A stretch of DNA of 64,000 nt, taken from contig CAYYRC010000007.1 in NCBI GenBank assembly GCA_964474045.1, forward strand, positions 44,709 through 108,708. The letters are read 5' to 3'. The notes beneath the pieces are model-generated. The model did no database searches and was not told the origin of the DNA. It was given only the letters and a program-made list of their open reading frames with translations. Each line of letters opens with the position of its first letter. Position 1 is the first letter of the stretch. The translations under genes and the position numbers were made by a program. Origin of the DNA: JACJWR01 sp964474045 (GTDB lineage Bacteria; Actinomycetota; Actinomycetes; S36-B12; UBA10799). This document shows, piece after piece, positions 8,843 through 17,476 of the stretch.

Positions 8843-9091
8843 GCCCCTCCCCCTGTGGACCAGTCCCCCCGGCCCTGGGCCCGGACTCCGCGGCGCGACA
8901 CCCCACCGGCCTCGCCGCCCAGAATCCTCCGTGCATGTACAACCTAGGCGCGGGGGGCTGGACGGGGTATCGGTAGAAGTAACCAACGCCATCCAATGGC
9001 CGGAGGGGTGACCGGTACCGCGTGCGGCTGCGTGGAGGGCGCGCCCACGGCACACTGAGGTGTCGTCGCCAGACGGCGGTGCCAGAAGGGG
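8843..9091. other. Intergenic region before the FHA regulator
   Basis: No gene with convincing coding character is seen. It must carry the promoter of the FHA-LuxR gene, but no clear -35/-10 pair stands out. A Shine-Dalgarno-like AGAAGGGGG lies just before the GTG at 9092. Confidence 0.5.
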
Positions 9092-9637
9092 GTGGAGGCT
9101 GTGGATGCGCTGGAGTTTGGGGTTGGGGGCGCCAGGCAAGTCGTGCCTCTCGGGGATTCGCCGTTCCACATCGGACGCGGGGGGTCGAACCACCTTCAGC
9201 TCGCCGGCGATCTGACGGTGTCCCGCAACCACGCTGCCCTCGAGCGCACCGACCTGGGCTGGCGGGTGCGCGACCTGGACAGCAGCAACGGCACCTTCGT
9301 CAACGGCATCCGGGTGGAGCAGTCGGCGGCGGTTCACCCAGGTGATGTGATCGAGGTCGGGCACTCCCGCCTGCGGCTCCTGACCGACGGCGGCGACGAC
9401 CTGGTCAACCCCACCAACCTTGCCGCCCAGGACTCCCCCGGGACCCGGCTCTCCAAGCGCGAGGAGGAGATCCTGCGCCTCGTCGCGGCTGGCCGCACGG
9501 ATGCCCAGATCGCCGACCAATTGATCATCAGCGTCAGCACGGTTCGGTCGCACCTGGAGCGGATCAGGGACAAGACCGGGGCCCGGCGTCGCGCTGAGCT
9601 CACCACACTGGCGAGCTCGCTCGGGCTCACGGAGTAG
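9092..9637 (+). CDS. FHA domain protein with C-terminal LuxR-type HTH
   Basis: The 181-residue cytoplasmic regulator has an FHA domain (about residues 8-97) with the phosphothreonine-binding residues in place: G28-R29, S44-R45-N46-H47 and N66-G67-T68. A short linker leads to a LuxR/GerE helix-turn-helix (119-176) with the core REEEILRLVAAG and STVRSHLERI. It lacks a receiver domain, so the input is probably a phosphothreonine protein rather than a histidine kinase. It converges on, and overlaps by 11 nt, a membrane Ser/Thr kinase, which suggests a kinase-to-transcription link. GTG 9101 is an alternative start. Confidence 0.9.
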   Translation: MEAVDALEFGVGGARQVVPLGDSPFHIGRGGSNHLQLAGDLTVSRNHAALERTDLGWRVRDLDSSNGTFVNGIRVEQSAAVHPGDVIEVGHSRLRLLTDGGDDLVNPTNLAAQDSPGTRLSKREEEILRLVAAGRTDAQIADQLIISVSTVRSHLERIRDKTGARRRAELTTLASSLGLTE

Positions 9638-11039
9638 CGGCGGCCGGGCTCGCGGCAGTGGCGGCAGCGGCCGGCGGGACCTCGCCCAGCGGCACCAGCA
9701 CGACCCGACCGTCGTTGAGGATGTTGGTGGGGGGCAAGCCGCACTCCAAGGCCGACTGCGACCCCTGGACGTATGCGCACTGGAAGTAGTAGCTCTTCCC
9801 GTTGGCGACGCTGTAGACCTCGGAGTAAGAGCCGGGACCAGTCACGGCCTTGGCCACGTTCTGGGCGAATCCGTCAGAGATGGCCACATAGCGGCACACG
9901 TTCCACGGCCCCACCATCCCCACATATGAACCCTCGCCCGGGCAGCCGGCGAACGTCGGGTCAAGCGGGGCCTGCGACACCGTGGGCGTCGGCGAGGGCT
10001 GCGCCTTGGGCTCGGCGTCAGTGTTCGCTATCGCCACCCCGATGCCGAGCAATGCCAGCAGCCCGACGACCGAGCCGGCAACCGCCAAGGTGCGCCGCCG
10101 ACGCCGCTCCCGCCGCAAGTGCACCGAGGACCCCGTCGCGGATGACGCGGGAACCGGCGCCGGCGGACGCCAAAGTTGGGCCAGCGCCGTGGAGATGTCG
10201 GTCTGCCCGCCGATCACAGTGAGGTCGGGATCGTCGGCCAGACGGGTGGCCGCTATGAGCTCCGGGACTGTGGGGCGGCGAGCAGGATCGGCCGCGAGGG
10301 CGGCGAGGACCGAGTCGGCGAGCGCCGGGGCCAGTTGCCGCAGCGGCTCGGGATTCGGTTCCGTGTTCGCCAGGCGCCAGGCCAGAGCGTCCGGGGGTCC
10401 CTCGCCGAACGGCGGCGACCCCGTGACTGCGGCGTACACGGCGGCCCCCCACGCATGCACGTCGGTGTAGGTGCCTGGCGGGTCCGCCGACAGTTGCTCG
10501 GGTGCCATCCACGCCAGCGAGCCCGGTCGCTGATCGGCCTGCGTCAAGCTGTCGGAATCAAGCGTCTGAGCGATACCGAAGTCCAGCAGCTTGGGGCCCT
10601 CGTCACCCAGGATGATGTTGGAGGGCTTGATGTCCCGGTGGATCACGCCGGCCCGGTGGATCTCGTCGAGCGCCTCTGCCAGCGCCCAGGCGAGCAGCCG
10701 GGCCATCTCCGGCTCCAGCGGCCCGTTGACGGCCAGCGACGACTGCAGCGTGGGGCCGGGTACGTACTCCATGGCGATCCACTGCGGCTCGGCCTGCAGG
10801 TCGGCTGCGATGAGGTTTGCCGTGCACGGACCGGTCACGAGCTCCAGCGCCGCGACCTCGCGGGCGAACCTGAGGCGGAACGTCTCCTGTTCGGACAGCT
10901 CCGCCCTGATGACCTTGATGGCCACCGCCTCATCCCCGGGGCCGAAGGCCAGGAACACCCTTCCCATCCCGCCTGAGCCCAGGGGGGATGCGAGCCGAAA
11001 GCCGCCGACTGTGTCGCCGGGCTTCAGCTGGAACTCCAT
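9627..11039 (-). CDS. Membrane Ser/Thr protein kinase (PknB/Hanks type)
   Basis: The 470-residue protein has an N-terminal kinase domain: Gly-rich loop GSGGMG 21-26, catalytic Lys42, HRD 134-136, Asn141, DFG 153-155 and APE 179-181. All catalytic residues are present, with Thr/Ser in the activation loop for autophosphorylation. A basic stretch precedes one membrane helix (317-338), followed by a Pro-rich linker and a roughly 100-residue extracellular domain with several Cys and no PASTA repeats. It probably senses an outside signal and phosphorylates cytoplasmic proteins; the adjacent FHA-HTH regulator is a natural candidate partner. TAAAGT lies 6 nt before the ATG, suggesting a leaderless mRNA. 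Confidence 0.92.
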   Translation of the reverse strand: MEFQLKPGDTVGGFRLASPLGSGGMGRVFLAFGPGDEAVAIKVIRAELSEQETFRLRFAREVAALELVTGPCTANLIAADLQAEPQWIAMEYVPGPTLQSSLAVNGPLEPEMARLLAWALAEALDEIHRAGVIHRDIKPSNIILGDEGPKLLDFGIAQTLDSDSLTQADQRPGSLAWMAPEQLSADPPGTYTDVHAWGAAVYAAVTGSPPFGEGPPDALAWRLANTEPNPEPLRQLAPALADSVLAALAADPARRPTVPELIAATRLADDPDLTVIGGQTDISTALAQLWRPPAPVPASSATGSSVHLRRERRRRRTLAVAGSVVGLLALLGIGVAIANTDAEPKAQPSPTPTVSQAPLDPTFAGCPGEGSYVGMVGPWNVCRYVAISDGFAQNVAKAVTGPGSYSEVYSVANGKSYYFQCAYVQGSQSALECGLPPTNILNDGRVVLVPLGEVPPAAAATAASPAAATP

Positions 11040-11045
11040 AGCGTT

Positions 11046-11051
11046 ACTTTA
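11046..11051 (-). promoter_or_regulatory. -10 box TAAAGT of the Ser/Thr kinase (leaderless)
   Basis: TAAAGT lies 6 nt upstream of the ATG at 11039, with no Shine-Dalgarno in the gap. It is the most A/T-rich hexamer near this start. Confidence 0.55.
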
Positions 11052-11278
11052 GCCCGCATCCATCAGGCCGAGGGATGCCTAGGCGGCCGGGCTTCAGGCG
11101 ATGCCCATGATCCTGGCGTAGAAGACCGGACGGAGGGTGCGCAGCCCAAGAGCTTTCCCCGTCGTAGGACTCCATCGCCGGAGCCAGTCCGAGCGACCAG
11201 AAGGGCTGAACAGGCACCTTCGGCAATCTACTGCGCGACCGTCGACACGGGAGCCCACCTGTGTCGTTCAGGCAGGCA
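11052..11278. other. Intergenic region between kinase and Bax-inhibitor-like gene
   Basis: About 227 nt upstream of the kinase and downstream of the BI-1 gene. A 60-codon open frame here has no Shine-Dalgarno and no recognisable motif. No strong hairpin was noticed. Confidence 0.4.
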
Positions 11279-12142
11279 CTAGTTGCGGTTGAGGATCGCC
11301 AGCAGGCGCAGGATCTCCAGGTACAGCCACACCAGCGACACCATCAGGCCGAATGCGCAGCGCCAGGACTCCTTCTCCTCGACGCCGTACTGCGCCATGC
11401 GCACGATGCCGTCGAAGTCGATCACCAGCGAGAACGCCGCCAGCCCCACGGCCAGCAGCGAGATGATGATGCCGATGCCGCCGACGCCGTAGAAGCCCCA
11501 GCCCCCACCCACCCCGAACAGGGCCGCGACCAGTGAGATCAGACCGATGATCATGTAGGAGAACAGCATGACCATGAAGATCTTGGTGGTTCGCTGCGTC
11601 ACCTTGACCAGGCCGGTCTTGTAGACCACCAGCATGACGGCGAACACGACCAGCGTGGCGCCCACGGCTTGCAGCACCAGGTTGCCGTTGCCCTGCGACT
11701 CCCCGTAGGCCTGGTACCAGCGCGAGATACCGCCCAGGAACAGCCCCTCGAACACCGAGTACAGGATGACCAGCAGCGGGCTCGACGACTTCTTGAACGA
11801 GATCACGAGCGCCAGCACGAACGCCACGAGCGCCGAGCCGAAGGCCACCAGCGTCATGGCGCCGCCCAGGTTCCACCCGACGACGGCCGCGGCGACCAGG
11901 ATGACGAAGACGATGCCCGTCTTGACGATGACGTCGTCCATGGTCATTCGGCGGACGCCGGCCGAGGCCGGGGGCGCACCCGTGCCGCCGCGCACTGCAG
12001 CCGCCTGTGCCGCCCCGGTGGCCTGCGCATAGGCCCCCGGCGGCGGGGGCGGTGCCGGCGGCCCCGCATACAGCGAGCCGGAGCCGGGCTGGTTCTGCTC
12101 GGCTTCCTTCTCCATCTTTGCCAGCATGGGGTTGCCTGCCAC
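11279..12142 (-). CDS. Bax inhibitor-1/YccA-family membrane protein
   Basis: This 287-residue protein has a Pro/Ala/Gly-rich cytoplasmic N-terminus of about 60 residues followed by seven membrane helices. Family signs are FSYMIIGLISL, the DFDGIVRMAQYGVEEKESW loop, and a last helix reading VWLYLEILRLL. BI-1 relatives are Ca2+-leak channel-like; the actinobacterial role is not established. The start is GTG 12142, because GGGAGGAA sits 5 nt upstream. A longer frame to 12217 lacks such a site. The tRNA-Leu gene lies upstream on the other strand. Confidence 0.9.
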   Translation of the reverse strand: MAGNPMLAKMEKEAEQNQPGSGSLYAGPPAPPPPPGAYAQATGAAQAAAVRGGTGAPPASAGVRRMTMDDVIVKTGIVFVILVAAAVVGWNLGGAMTLVAFGSALVAFVLALVISFKKSSSPLLVILYSVFEGLFLGGISRWYQAYGESQGNGNLVLQAVGATLVVFAVMLVVYKTGLVKVTQRTTKIFMVMLFSYMIIGLISLVAALFGVGGGWGFYGVGGIGIIISLLAVGLAAFSLVIDFDGIVRMAQYGVEEKESWRCAFGLMVSLVWLYLEILRLLAILNRN

Positions 12143-12286
12143 TGGGTTCCTCCCGGTCGGTGGGTACTCGACAGCGCCCGGCTCAACAGAAGACGACGAC
12201 TGAGCCGGGCGGCTCATGTCACTACCGTAACCAACGCTGCCCCTTGCCGATTCCCGACGCGCGCCGCGTCGTGCGCCCGGCCCGCC

Positions 12287-12292
12287 TACGCT
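12287..12292 (+). promoter_or_regulatory. Possible -10 box of tRNA-Leu
   Basis: TACGCT ends 9 nt before the tRNA 5' end. No good -35 was seen, so this is tentative. Confidence 0.35.
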
Positions 12293-12301
12293 GGTCGCTG
12301 C

Positions 12302-12382
12302 GCCCGGGTGGCGAAACGGCAGACGCAGAGGGCTTAAACCCCTCGGCCGAAAGGCGTGCGGGTTCGAGTCCCGCCCCGGGCA
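12302..12382 (+). tRNA. tRNA-Leu (anticodon TAA)
   Basis: The acceptor stem GCCCGGG pairs with CCCGGGC at 12375-12381, with A12382 as discriminator. The D arm is standard. The anticodon stem GAGGG/CCCTC encloses CTTAAAC, giving anticodon TAA (reads UUA/UUG). A long variable arm typical of Leu follows, and the T arm has loop TTCGAGT. The CCA is not encoded. Confidence 0.95.
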
Positions 12383-12418
12383 CGCCGTCGGTGCGCGGGG
12401 CTTCGGGTAGCCGCGGGG

Positions 12419-12955
12419 CTACAGGTAGACCTGGCGCGGGTGCACCGCCCGGGCGCCGTCCACGCGGTCCAGGAAGAGAAGCCCGTCCAGATGGTCGATC
12501 TCGTGCTGCAGGGCCACGGCCTCGAAGGCGTCCGCCTCGATCGTCACCGGCTCCCCGGTGACGGGCAGCTCGCCGCTGACGCGCACCCGGGTGGCGCGGC
12601 GCACGTCGCCGGTCCAGTCCGGCACGGACATGCAGCCCTCGCGTCCCCGCTGGCGGCGCGTGGCCTGCTCCAGGACCGGGTTGCACAGCACGAAGACGCC
12701 ATGGTGGGTACGAGTCTTGGGGTGCGCGGTCACATCGAGGCTGAACACGCGGGCGGACTGCCCGATCTGGTTCGCCGCCAGACCGACACAGCCGGGCGAC
12801 ACCGCCATCGTCGCGAGCAGGTCTGCGGCCAGCTGCGCGACGGCCGGGTCACGAGGATCGATCGGCGCACAGGGCGACGTGAGCACATCCGCGGGCACGG
12901 TCACCACGGGCCGCACGACCCCGATCGGCAGCTCGGGCATGCGCCAGGCCGTCAC
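12419..12955 (-). CDS. def: Peptide deformylase
   Basis: The 178-residue enzyme removes the formyl group from the N-terminal Met of new proteins. All three family motifs are present: GLAANQIG 58-65, EGCMSVP 106-112 (metal ligand Cys108) and HEIDH 151-155 (metal ligands His151 and His155, catalytic Glu152). Leu is replaced by Met in the second motif, a tolerated change. Its start overlaps the stop of the upstream ACT-domain gene by 4 nt, so the two are translationally coupled. It converges on tRNA-Leu. Confidence 0.96.
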   Translation of the reverse strand: MTAWRMPELPIGVVRPVVTVPADVLTSPCAPIDPRDPAVAQLAADLLATMAVSPGCVGLAANQIGQSARVFSLDVTAHPKTRTHHGVFVLCNPVLEQATRRQRGREGCMSVPDWTGDVRRATRVRVSGELPVTGEPVTIEADAFEAVALQHEIDHLDGLLFLDRVDGARAVHPRQVYL

Positions 12956-13464
12956 AGGACCTCCGGCTCCTCGCGGTGCACCGACACGGCGACCCCCAGA
13001 TCGCGACCCACCCCGGCCGCCGCGGCGGCGAGCTCATCGATGTCGACCCTGGCTCCGAAGTCGACCTCGGCGGTTCCCAGGTACATGCCGCCGGCCAGGT
13101 GCGTGGTCAGCTCGACGATGTTGCCGCCGCGGTCGGCCAGCAGCCGGGTCACCGCTGCGGTGATCCCGATGCGGTCGGCGCCGTGGAAGGACACGATGAT
13201 GCGATCGTGCGGTGCGGGTGCCTCGCTCGGGACATCGTCCAGCGGCACGACCGCGGCTCCCCGGGGACAGACCACGAGGAGCCGCCGCTGCAGCTCGTCC
13301 GGCTCGATCTGCGCGGCCACCACCAGCGTCCAGGCGAAGTGACCCTGCAAGAGCGACATCGACGAGCCCTCCACGTTGCCGCCGATTTCGGCGAGCACCC
13401 CCGTGATGTCGGCTATCAGTCCGGGGCGGTCGTGGCTGACCACCGTGATGGCGTAGTTGGGCAT
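12952..13464 (-). CDS. Tandem ACT-domain protein (GcvR-like)
   Basis: This 170-residue protein consists of two ACT domains (about 4-75 and 88-165). The first opens ITVVSHDRPGLIADITGVLAE and the second IIVSFHGADRIGITAAVTRLL, both the ligand-binding beta-alpha pattern. ACT proteins of this size, such as GcvR, sense amino acids, often glycine or serine. The ligand and partner are unknown here. It is co-transcribed with def through a 4-nt overlap. Confidence 0.87.
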   Translation of the reverse strand: MPNYAITVVSHDRPGLIADITGVLAEIGGNVEGSSMSLLQGHFAWTLVVAAQIEPDELQRRLLVVCPRGAAVVPLDDVPSEAPAPHDRIIVSFHGADRIGITAAVTRLLADRGGNIVELTTHLAGGMYLGTAEVDFGARVDIDELAAAAAGVGRDLGVAVSVHREEPEVL

Positions 13465-13521
13465 GGCACGATCCTGCCCTGCCCGGGGGTCGCGCTGCCA
13501 GCCAGCGTCGGCACCTGGAAC

Positions 13522-14454
13522 TCAGCTCACCTGCGCCGCGCTCTGAGCCACGCCGTCGAGGATGTCGTGCTCGCTCACCACCACCTGCGGAACCCCGACG
13601 GCTCGCACGATGCGCGACCAGATCATGGCTCCCGACACGATCACGTCGGCGCGGCCAGGGTGCATCACCGGCAGCGCCAGCCGCTGTGCGAGGGTCATGG
13701 CCGCCAGTTCCAGGGCCACCCGGTGCACATCCCCGGCGCTGATCACGGCGCCATGCAGCGCCTTCGGGTCGTACTCGGGCAGGCCCAGGGCGAGCGCCGC
13801 AACGGTGGTCACGGTCCCGGCGACGCCGATCAGGCTGGCGGCCGAGTCCAGCTGCACGGCGGAGCCGGCCCGGGCGATGGCCGCGTCCGCATCCGCGACC
13901 AGGTCCGCCAGCTCGTCCTCGCCCGGGGGGTCAGAGCGCAGCCACCGCTCGGCCAGCCGGACGCAGCCGATATCGACGCTGCGGGCGGCGCTTGGCACAT
14001 CGAGGCCCAGCACGAACTCGGTGGAGCCGCCGCCGATGTCGACCACCAGCCGCGGGCCCGGCGCGACTGCGCGCACCGCCGACGAGCCAACAGCGCCGGC
14101 GAAACTCAACTCCGCCTCCTCGGCCCCGGTGATGATCTCCGGCCGCACCCCCATGATCTGCTCGACGCCCGCGATGAACTCGTCACGGTTGCCGGCGTCG
14201 CGCGACGCGGAGGTGGCCATGAAGCGGACGCGCTCCACCTGGTGCGCGTCGATCAGCTCGGCATACTCGCGGCAGGCGGCGAAGGTGCGCTCCAGCGCCG
14301 CCGGGGCGATCACGCCCGACTGGTCCAGGCCCTCGCCCAGCCGGACCACGCGCATCGTCCGGAGCACGTCCACCGTGCCGGCCGCCGGGGTGCGCTCGAT
14401 GATGAGCAGACGAATCGAGTTCGTGCCGCAGTCGATCCCGGCGAACGTGGCCAT
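13522..14454 (-). CDS. ppx: Exopolyphosphatase / pppGpp phosphohydrolase family protein
   Basis: The 310-residue protein has the actin-like ATPase fold of the Ppx/GppA family: phosphate-1 motif FAGIDCGTNSIRLLI at the N-terminus, catalytic-type Glu in EAELSFAG, phosphate-2 motif VVDIGGGSTEFVLG, and a VAGTVTTVA motif. It matches the short actinobacterial Ppx2 (Rv1026) class, which hydrolyses polyphosphate or pppGpp. A GGAG 5 nt upstream supports ATG 14454. The upstream DUF501 gene ends 2 nt before it, so the two form an operon. Confidence 0.94.
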   Translation of the reverse strand: MATFAGIDCGTNSIRLLIIERTPAAGTVDVLRTMRVVRLGEGLDQSGVIAPAALERTFAACREYAELIDAHQVERVRFMATSASRDAGNRDEFIAGVEQIMGVRPEIITGAEEAELSFAGAVGSSAVRAVAPGPRLVVDIGGGSTEFVLGLDVPSAARSVDIGCVRLAERWLRSDPPGEDELADLVADADAAIARAGSAVQLDSAASLIGVAGTVTTVAALALGLPEYDPKALHGAVISAGDVHRVALELAAMTLAQRLALPVMHPGRADVIVSGAMIWSRIVRAVGVPQVVVSEHDILDGVAQSAAQVS

Positions 14455-14456
14455 CG

Positions 14457-15002
14457 CTACTCCGACTCTAGGTGGACGCACGGGGTGGCGCAGACCCACA
14501 GACCGCGCTCGGCGACCAGGGCCAGCGCGCGGTCCCCCAGGGGGTTCACGCCCGGGCCCGCTGCCAAGGCGTGTCCGGCTAGGGCGTGCAGGCACTTGAC
14601 CCGGTCCGGCATCCCGCCGGCGCTCACCTCTTCGATCTCGGGCACCGGGCCGACGCCGAACTCCACCGCGACGGCAGCTCGGCGGCGGAGGTAGTCGCGA
14701 TGGGCCTCGAGGTAGGCGTCACGCAGGGTTTCGTCTTCGTCCAGATCGGCGGCCATCTGGTTCATGACGCCCTCCGACTCCAGCGTGGACAGCGCCGCAC
14801 TGGCCCGAGGACAGGTCAGATAGAAGGTGGTGGGGAATGGCGTGCCATCCGGCAGACGTGGTGGCGTCACGATCACATCCGGCAGCCCGCAGACACAGCG
14901 GTGGCCGACCCCGACGGCACCGCGCACCGGCCGCCCGAGCTGGGCTGACGCCGCTGCGCGATCCGACGTCGCGATGGCCTCAGCCCTGGGAGCGCTCGAC
15001 AC
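14457..15002 (-). CDS. DUF501 protein
   Basis: The roughly 181-residue protein shows the DUF501 pattern: QLGRPVRGAVGVGHRC-x-CGLP near the start, LPDGTPFPTTFYLTCPRA, and a Cys/His-containing tail. Function is unknown. It sits between ftsB and ppx, as Rv1025 does in M. tuberculosis. The start is uncertain: the nearest in-frame canonical codon before the conserved region is GTG 15002, which overlaps the end of ftsB by 23 nt and has no good Shine-Dalgarno. Translation coupled to ftsB is likely. Confidence 0.85.
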   Translation of the reverse strand: MSSAPRAEAIATSDRAAASAQLGRPVRGAVGVGHRCVCGLPDVIVTPPRLPDGTPFPTTFYLTCPRASAALSTLESEGVMNQMAADLDEDETLRDAYLEAHRDYLRRRAAVAVEFGVGPVPEIEEVSAGGMPDRVKCLHALAGHALAAGPGVNPLGDRALALVAERGLWVCATPCVHLESE

Positions 15003-15363
15003 TGCGCCACAGCCGCTCGTACCAAGAGCCGCCGGCCTCGTCAGCCGGAAGCTGGCCCAGGTGGTCCGCGTCGGCATCGGCTGGGGCACCCAGCACCGTG
15101 TACCCCACCTCGCCCGGCTTCGCGTAGTGCAGGCGATCGCGCACCTGCTGCTCGACGAAGGCGGGGTCCTTCCACTTGGCCAGCTCCGACTCCAGTTCGG
15201 CGATGTGGCCCTCCCGGTCGGACACCTCCGCGGCGAGTTGGGCGTTCTCGTCCGACTGGCGCACCAGCGTCCGCAGCGGCGCGGCGACGCTCAGGGCCAC
15301 GGCTATGGCGAGGAGCGCCAGGATGCCCATGCGCACCGCCGGCGTGAGGTACTTGGAGGGCAT
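14980..15363 (-). CDS. ftsB: FtsB/DivIC-type septum formation protein
   Basis: The 127-residue single-pass membrane protein has a short basic N-terminus, a membrane helix (about 11-30), a coiled coil (about 33-65, QSDENAQLAAEVSDREGHI) and the conserved tail DPAFVEQQVRDRLHYAKPGE. It would act in the divisome with FtsL and FtsQ to activate septal peptidoglycan synthesis. It lies 14 nt downstream of eno, the position it holds across Actinobacteria. Confidence 0.93.
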   Translation of the reverse strand: MPSKYLTPAVRMGILALLAIAVALSVAAPLRTLVRQSDENAQLAAEVSDREGHIAELESELAKWKDPAFVEQQVRDRLHYAKPGEVGYTVLGAPADADADHLGQLPADEAGGSWYERLWRSVERSQG

Positions 15364-15377
15364 GGCCCTATGGTCGC

Positions 15378-16655
15378 TCAGACACTGAAGCGACGGAAGG
15401 CCGCCGCGCCGGGGTATGTGCCGGCCGAGTCAAGTTCCTCCGCGATCCGCAACAGCTGGTTGTACTTCGCCACCCGCTCCGTACGGGCCGGGGCACCTGT
15501 CTTCAGCTGCCCGCAGTTGACCGCCACGGCGAGATCGGCGATGAAAGTGTCCTCAGTCTCGCCGGAGCGGTGGCTCATCATGCAGGTGAAGCTGTTGGTC
15601 TGGGCCAGCGCGACGGCGTCCAGCGTCTCGGTCAGGCTGCCGATCTGGTTGACCTTCACCAGCAGCGCGTTCGCCGCCCCGGACTCGATGCCGCGGGCCA
15701 GGCGCTCGGGGTTGGTGACGAACAGGTCGTCGCCCACGAGCTGCACCTTGGCGCCGATCTCGTCGGTGAGGCGCTCCCAGCCGGCCCAGTCGTCCTCGGC
15801 GAGCGGGTCTTCGATGCTCACCAGCGGGTACTCGTCGATCAGACCCTCGTAGTAGCCGGTCATCCACTCGCTGGAGCGCTGGGCGCCCTCGAAGGTGTAG
15901 GAGCCGTCGGCGAAGAACTCCGTGGATGCGACGTCCAGCGCCAGCGCCACATCACGGCCGGCGGTCAGGCCCACGTCGCCGATGGCGCGAATGATCAGGT
16001 CGAGCGCCTCGCGGTTGGTCGGCAGGCTGGGGGCGAAGCCACCCTCGTCGCCCAGGCCGGTTGCCAGGCCCTGGCCCTTGAGCACGCTCTTGAGGGAGTG
16101 GTACACCTCCGCGCCCCAGCGCAGGGACTCGGCATATGTGCTTGCGCCGATGGGCGCGATCATGAACTCCTGGATGTCTACGTTGGAGTCGGCGTGGGCG
16201 CCGCCGTTGAGGATGTTCATCATCGGCACGGGCAGGACGTGGGCGTTCGGGCCGCCGAGGTAGCGGAAGAGGGGCAGCCCGGCGCTGTCGGCAGCGCCCC
16301 GCGCCACGGCCAGGGACACGCCCAGGATCGCGTTGGCGCCCAGTCGTGCCTTGTTCGGGGTGCCGTCGAGGTCGATCATCGTCTGGTCGACCAGACGTTG
16401 GTCGGCAGCGTCCAGACCGGTGACCGCAGGGGCGATCTCGTCCTCAACCGCCTTGCAGGCGTTCAGGACACCCTTCCCGCCGAAGCGCTCGCCGCCGTCG
16501 CGCAGCTCGACGGCCTCGAAGGCCCCGGTGGAGGCGCCGCTGGGAACCGCCGCGCGGGCCACCGTGTCGTCGTCGAGGACAACCTCCACCTCGACGGTCG
16601 GGTTGCCGCGGGAGTCCAGGATCTCGCGCGCGATGACACCTTCGATGATGGCCAC
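15378..16655 (-). CDS. eno: Enolase
   Basis: The 425-residue glycolytic enzyme converts 2-phosphoglycerate to phosphoenolpyruvate. Conserved parts are EILDSRGNPTVEVEV, the mobile-loop PSGASTGAFEAVELRD, Mg ligands in ALDVASTEF, SIEDPLAEDDW and LVGDDLFVTNP, and the signature LLVKVNQIGSLTETLDA followed by SHRSGETED. The start is GTG 16655, set by GGGAGGAAC just upstream; this gives the usual length. Confidence 0.98.
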   Translation of the reverse strand: MAIIEGVIAREILDSRGNPTVEVEVVLDDDTVARAAVPSGASTGAFEAVELRDGGERFGGKGVLNACKAVEDEIAPAVTGLDAADQRLVDQTMIDLDGTPNKARLGANAILGVSLAVARGAADSAGLPLFRYLGGPNAHVLPVPMMNILNGGAHADSNVDIQEFMIAPIGASTYAESLRWGAEVYHSLKSVLKGQGLATGLGDEGGFAPSLPTNREALDLIIRAIGDVGLTAGRDVALALDVASTEFFADGSYTFEGAQRSSEWMTGYYEGLIDEYPLVSIEDPLAEDDWAGWERLTDEIGAKVQLVGDDLFVTNPERLARGIESGAANALLVKVNQIGSLTETLDAVALAQTNSFTCMMSHRSGETEDTFIADLAVAVNCGQLKTGAPARTERVAKYNQLLRIAEELDSAGTYPGAAAFRRFSV

Positions 16656-16718
16656 AGGGTTCCTCCCTCTCACTGCCTACATGTCCCGACAAGCCTAGCC
16701 CCGCGGTCGATGGGTCGC

Positions 16719-17420
16719 TCAGCGCGGCGGCGAAGCAGCGGCGAGCGCCTCAGTCGCCAACAGACGCTCGCGATAGGCGCGCGCCGCCGACCGCGCAGCC
16801 CTCTCGGCATCCAGCCCGCGATCGTCGGCCCGGGCCATGAGGGCCATCAACAGGTCGCCGAGGGCCTGCTCGTCCTCGCCCATGGCGCCCAGCGCCGCAT
16901 CGGCCACGGCGGCCGCCCGGTCGGAGTATGGCTCCACCGCGGCCCCGCCGGCGCTCGTCACCCTGCCCTTCGCCGCCCGGTGGCGCAGCTTAGCAGCGAG
17001 CACCAGGCCCGGCAGACCCATCGGCACACCCGCGGTGACCGAGGTCCGCCCCTTCTCGGCGGCCTTCATCGCGAACCAGGCAGCCTCAACGTCCTCACCG
17101 GTGGCGTACTCGGCGTCGCCGAACACGTGCGGATGGCGGCGCACCAGCTTGTCGGTGATGTCACGCGCCACGTCGTCGATGTCGAACCCCTCGGCCTCGC
17201 TGGCGATGCGGGCATGGAACACGACCTGGAGCAGCAGGTCCCCGAGTTCCTCCCGCAGCGCTGCAGGATCACCGGCCTCGATGGCCTCAACCGTCTCGTA
17301 GCACTCCTCGACCAGGTACTGCACGAGGGTCGCGTGGGTCTGCTCGGCGTCCCACGGGCAGCCCCCTGGGGAGCGCAGCCGGTCCATCACCGCGACCAGC
17401 TCCCGCAACGGATCGGTCAC
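16719..17420 (-). CDS. mazG: MazG nucleoside triphosphate pyrophosphohydrolase
   Basis: The 233-residue enzyme hydrolyses (d)NTPs, including damaged ones, to NMP and PPi. The MazG metal-binding motif is intact: EECYETVEA followed by EELGDLLLQVVFHAR. CPWDAEQTH and RRHPHVFGD, typical of the family, are present. The C-terminus is Ala/Arg-rich. The start is taken as GTG 17420 before TDPLRELV; no strong Shine-Dalgarno is visible. It lies between the SurA-like lipoprotein and eno, as in M. tuberculosis. Confidence 0.93.
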   Translation of the reverse strand: MTDPLRELVAVMDRLRSPGGCPWDAEQTHATLVQYLVEECYETVEAIEAGDPAALREELGDLLLQVVFHARIASEAEGFDIDDVARDITDKLVRRHPHVFGDAEYATGEDVEAAWFAMKAAEKGRTSVTAGVPMGLPGLVLAAKLRHRAAKGRVTSAGGAAVEPYSDRAAAVADAALGAMGEDEQALGDLLMALMARADDRGLDAERAARSAARAYRERLLATEALAAASPPR

Positions 17421-17476
17421 GGACTGCCCCGCTCTCTGCTCGTCGCGCCTCGGCACCTTGCGGCGCGCCGCGGCGC

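Noticed and set aside
11044..11226. 60-codon minus-strand frame upstream of the Ser/Thr kinase
   Set aside because: No Shine-Dalgarno, no motif, and it overlaps the kinase -10 box.
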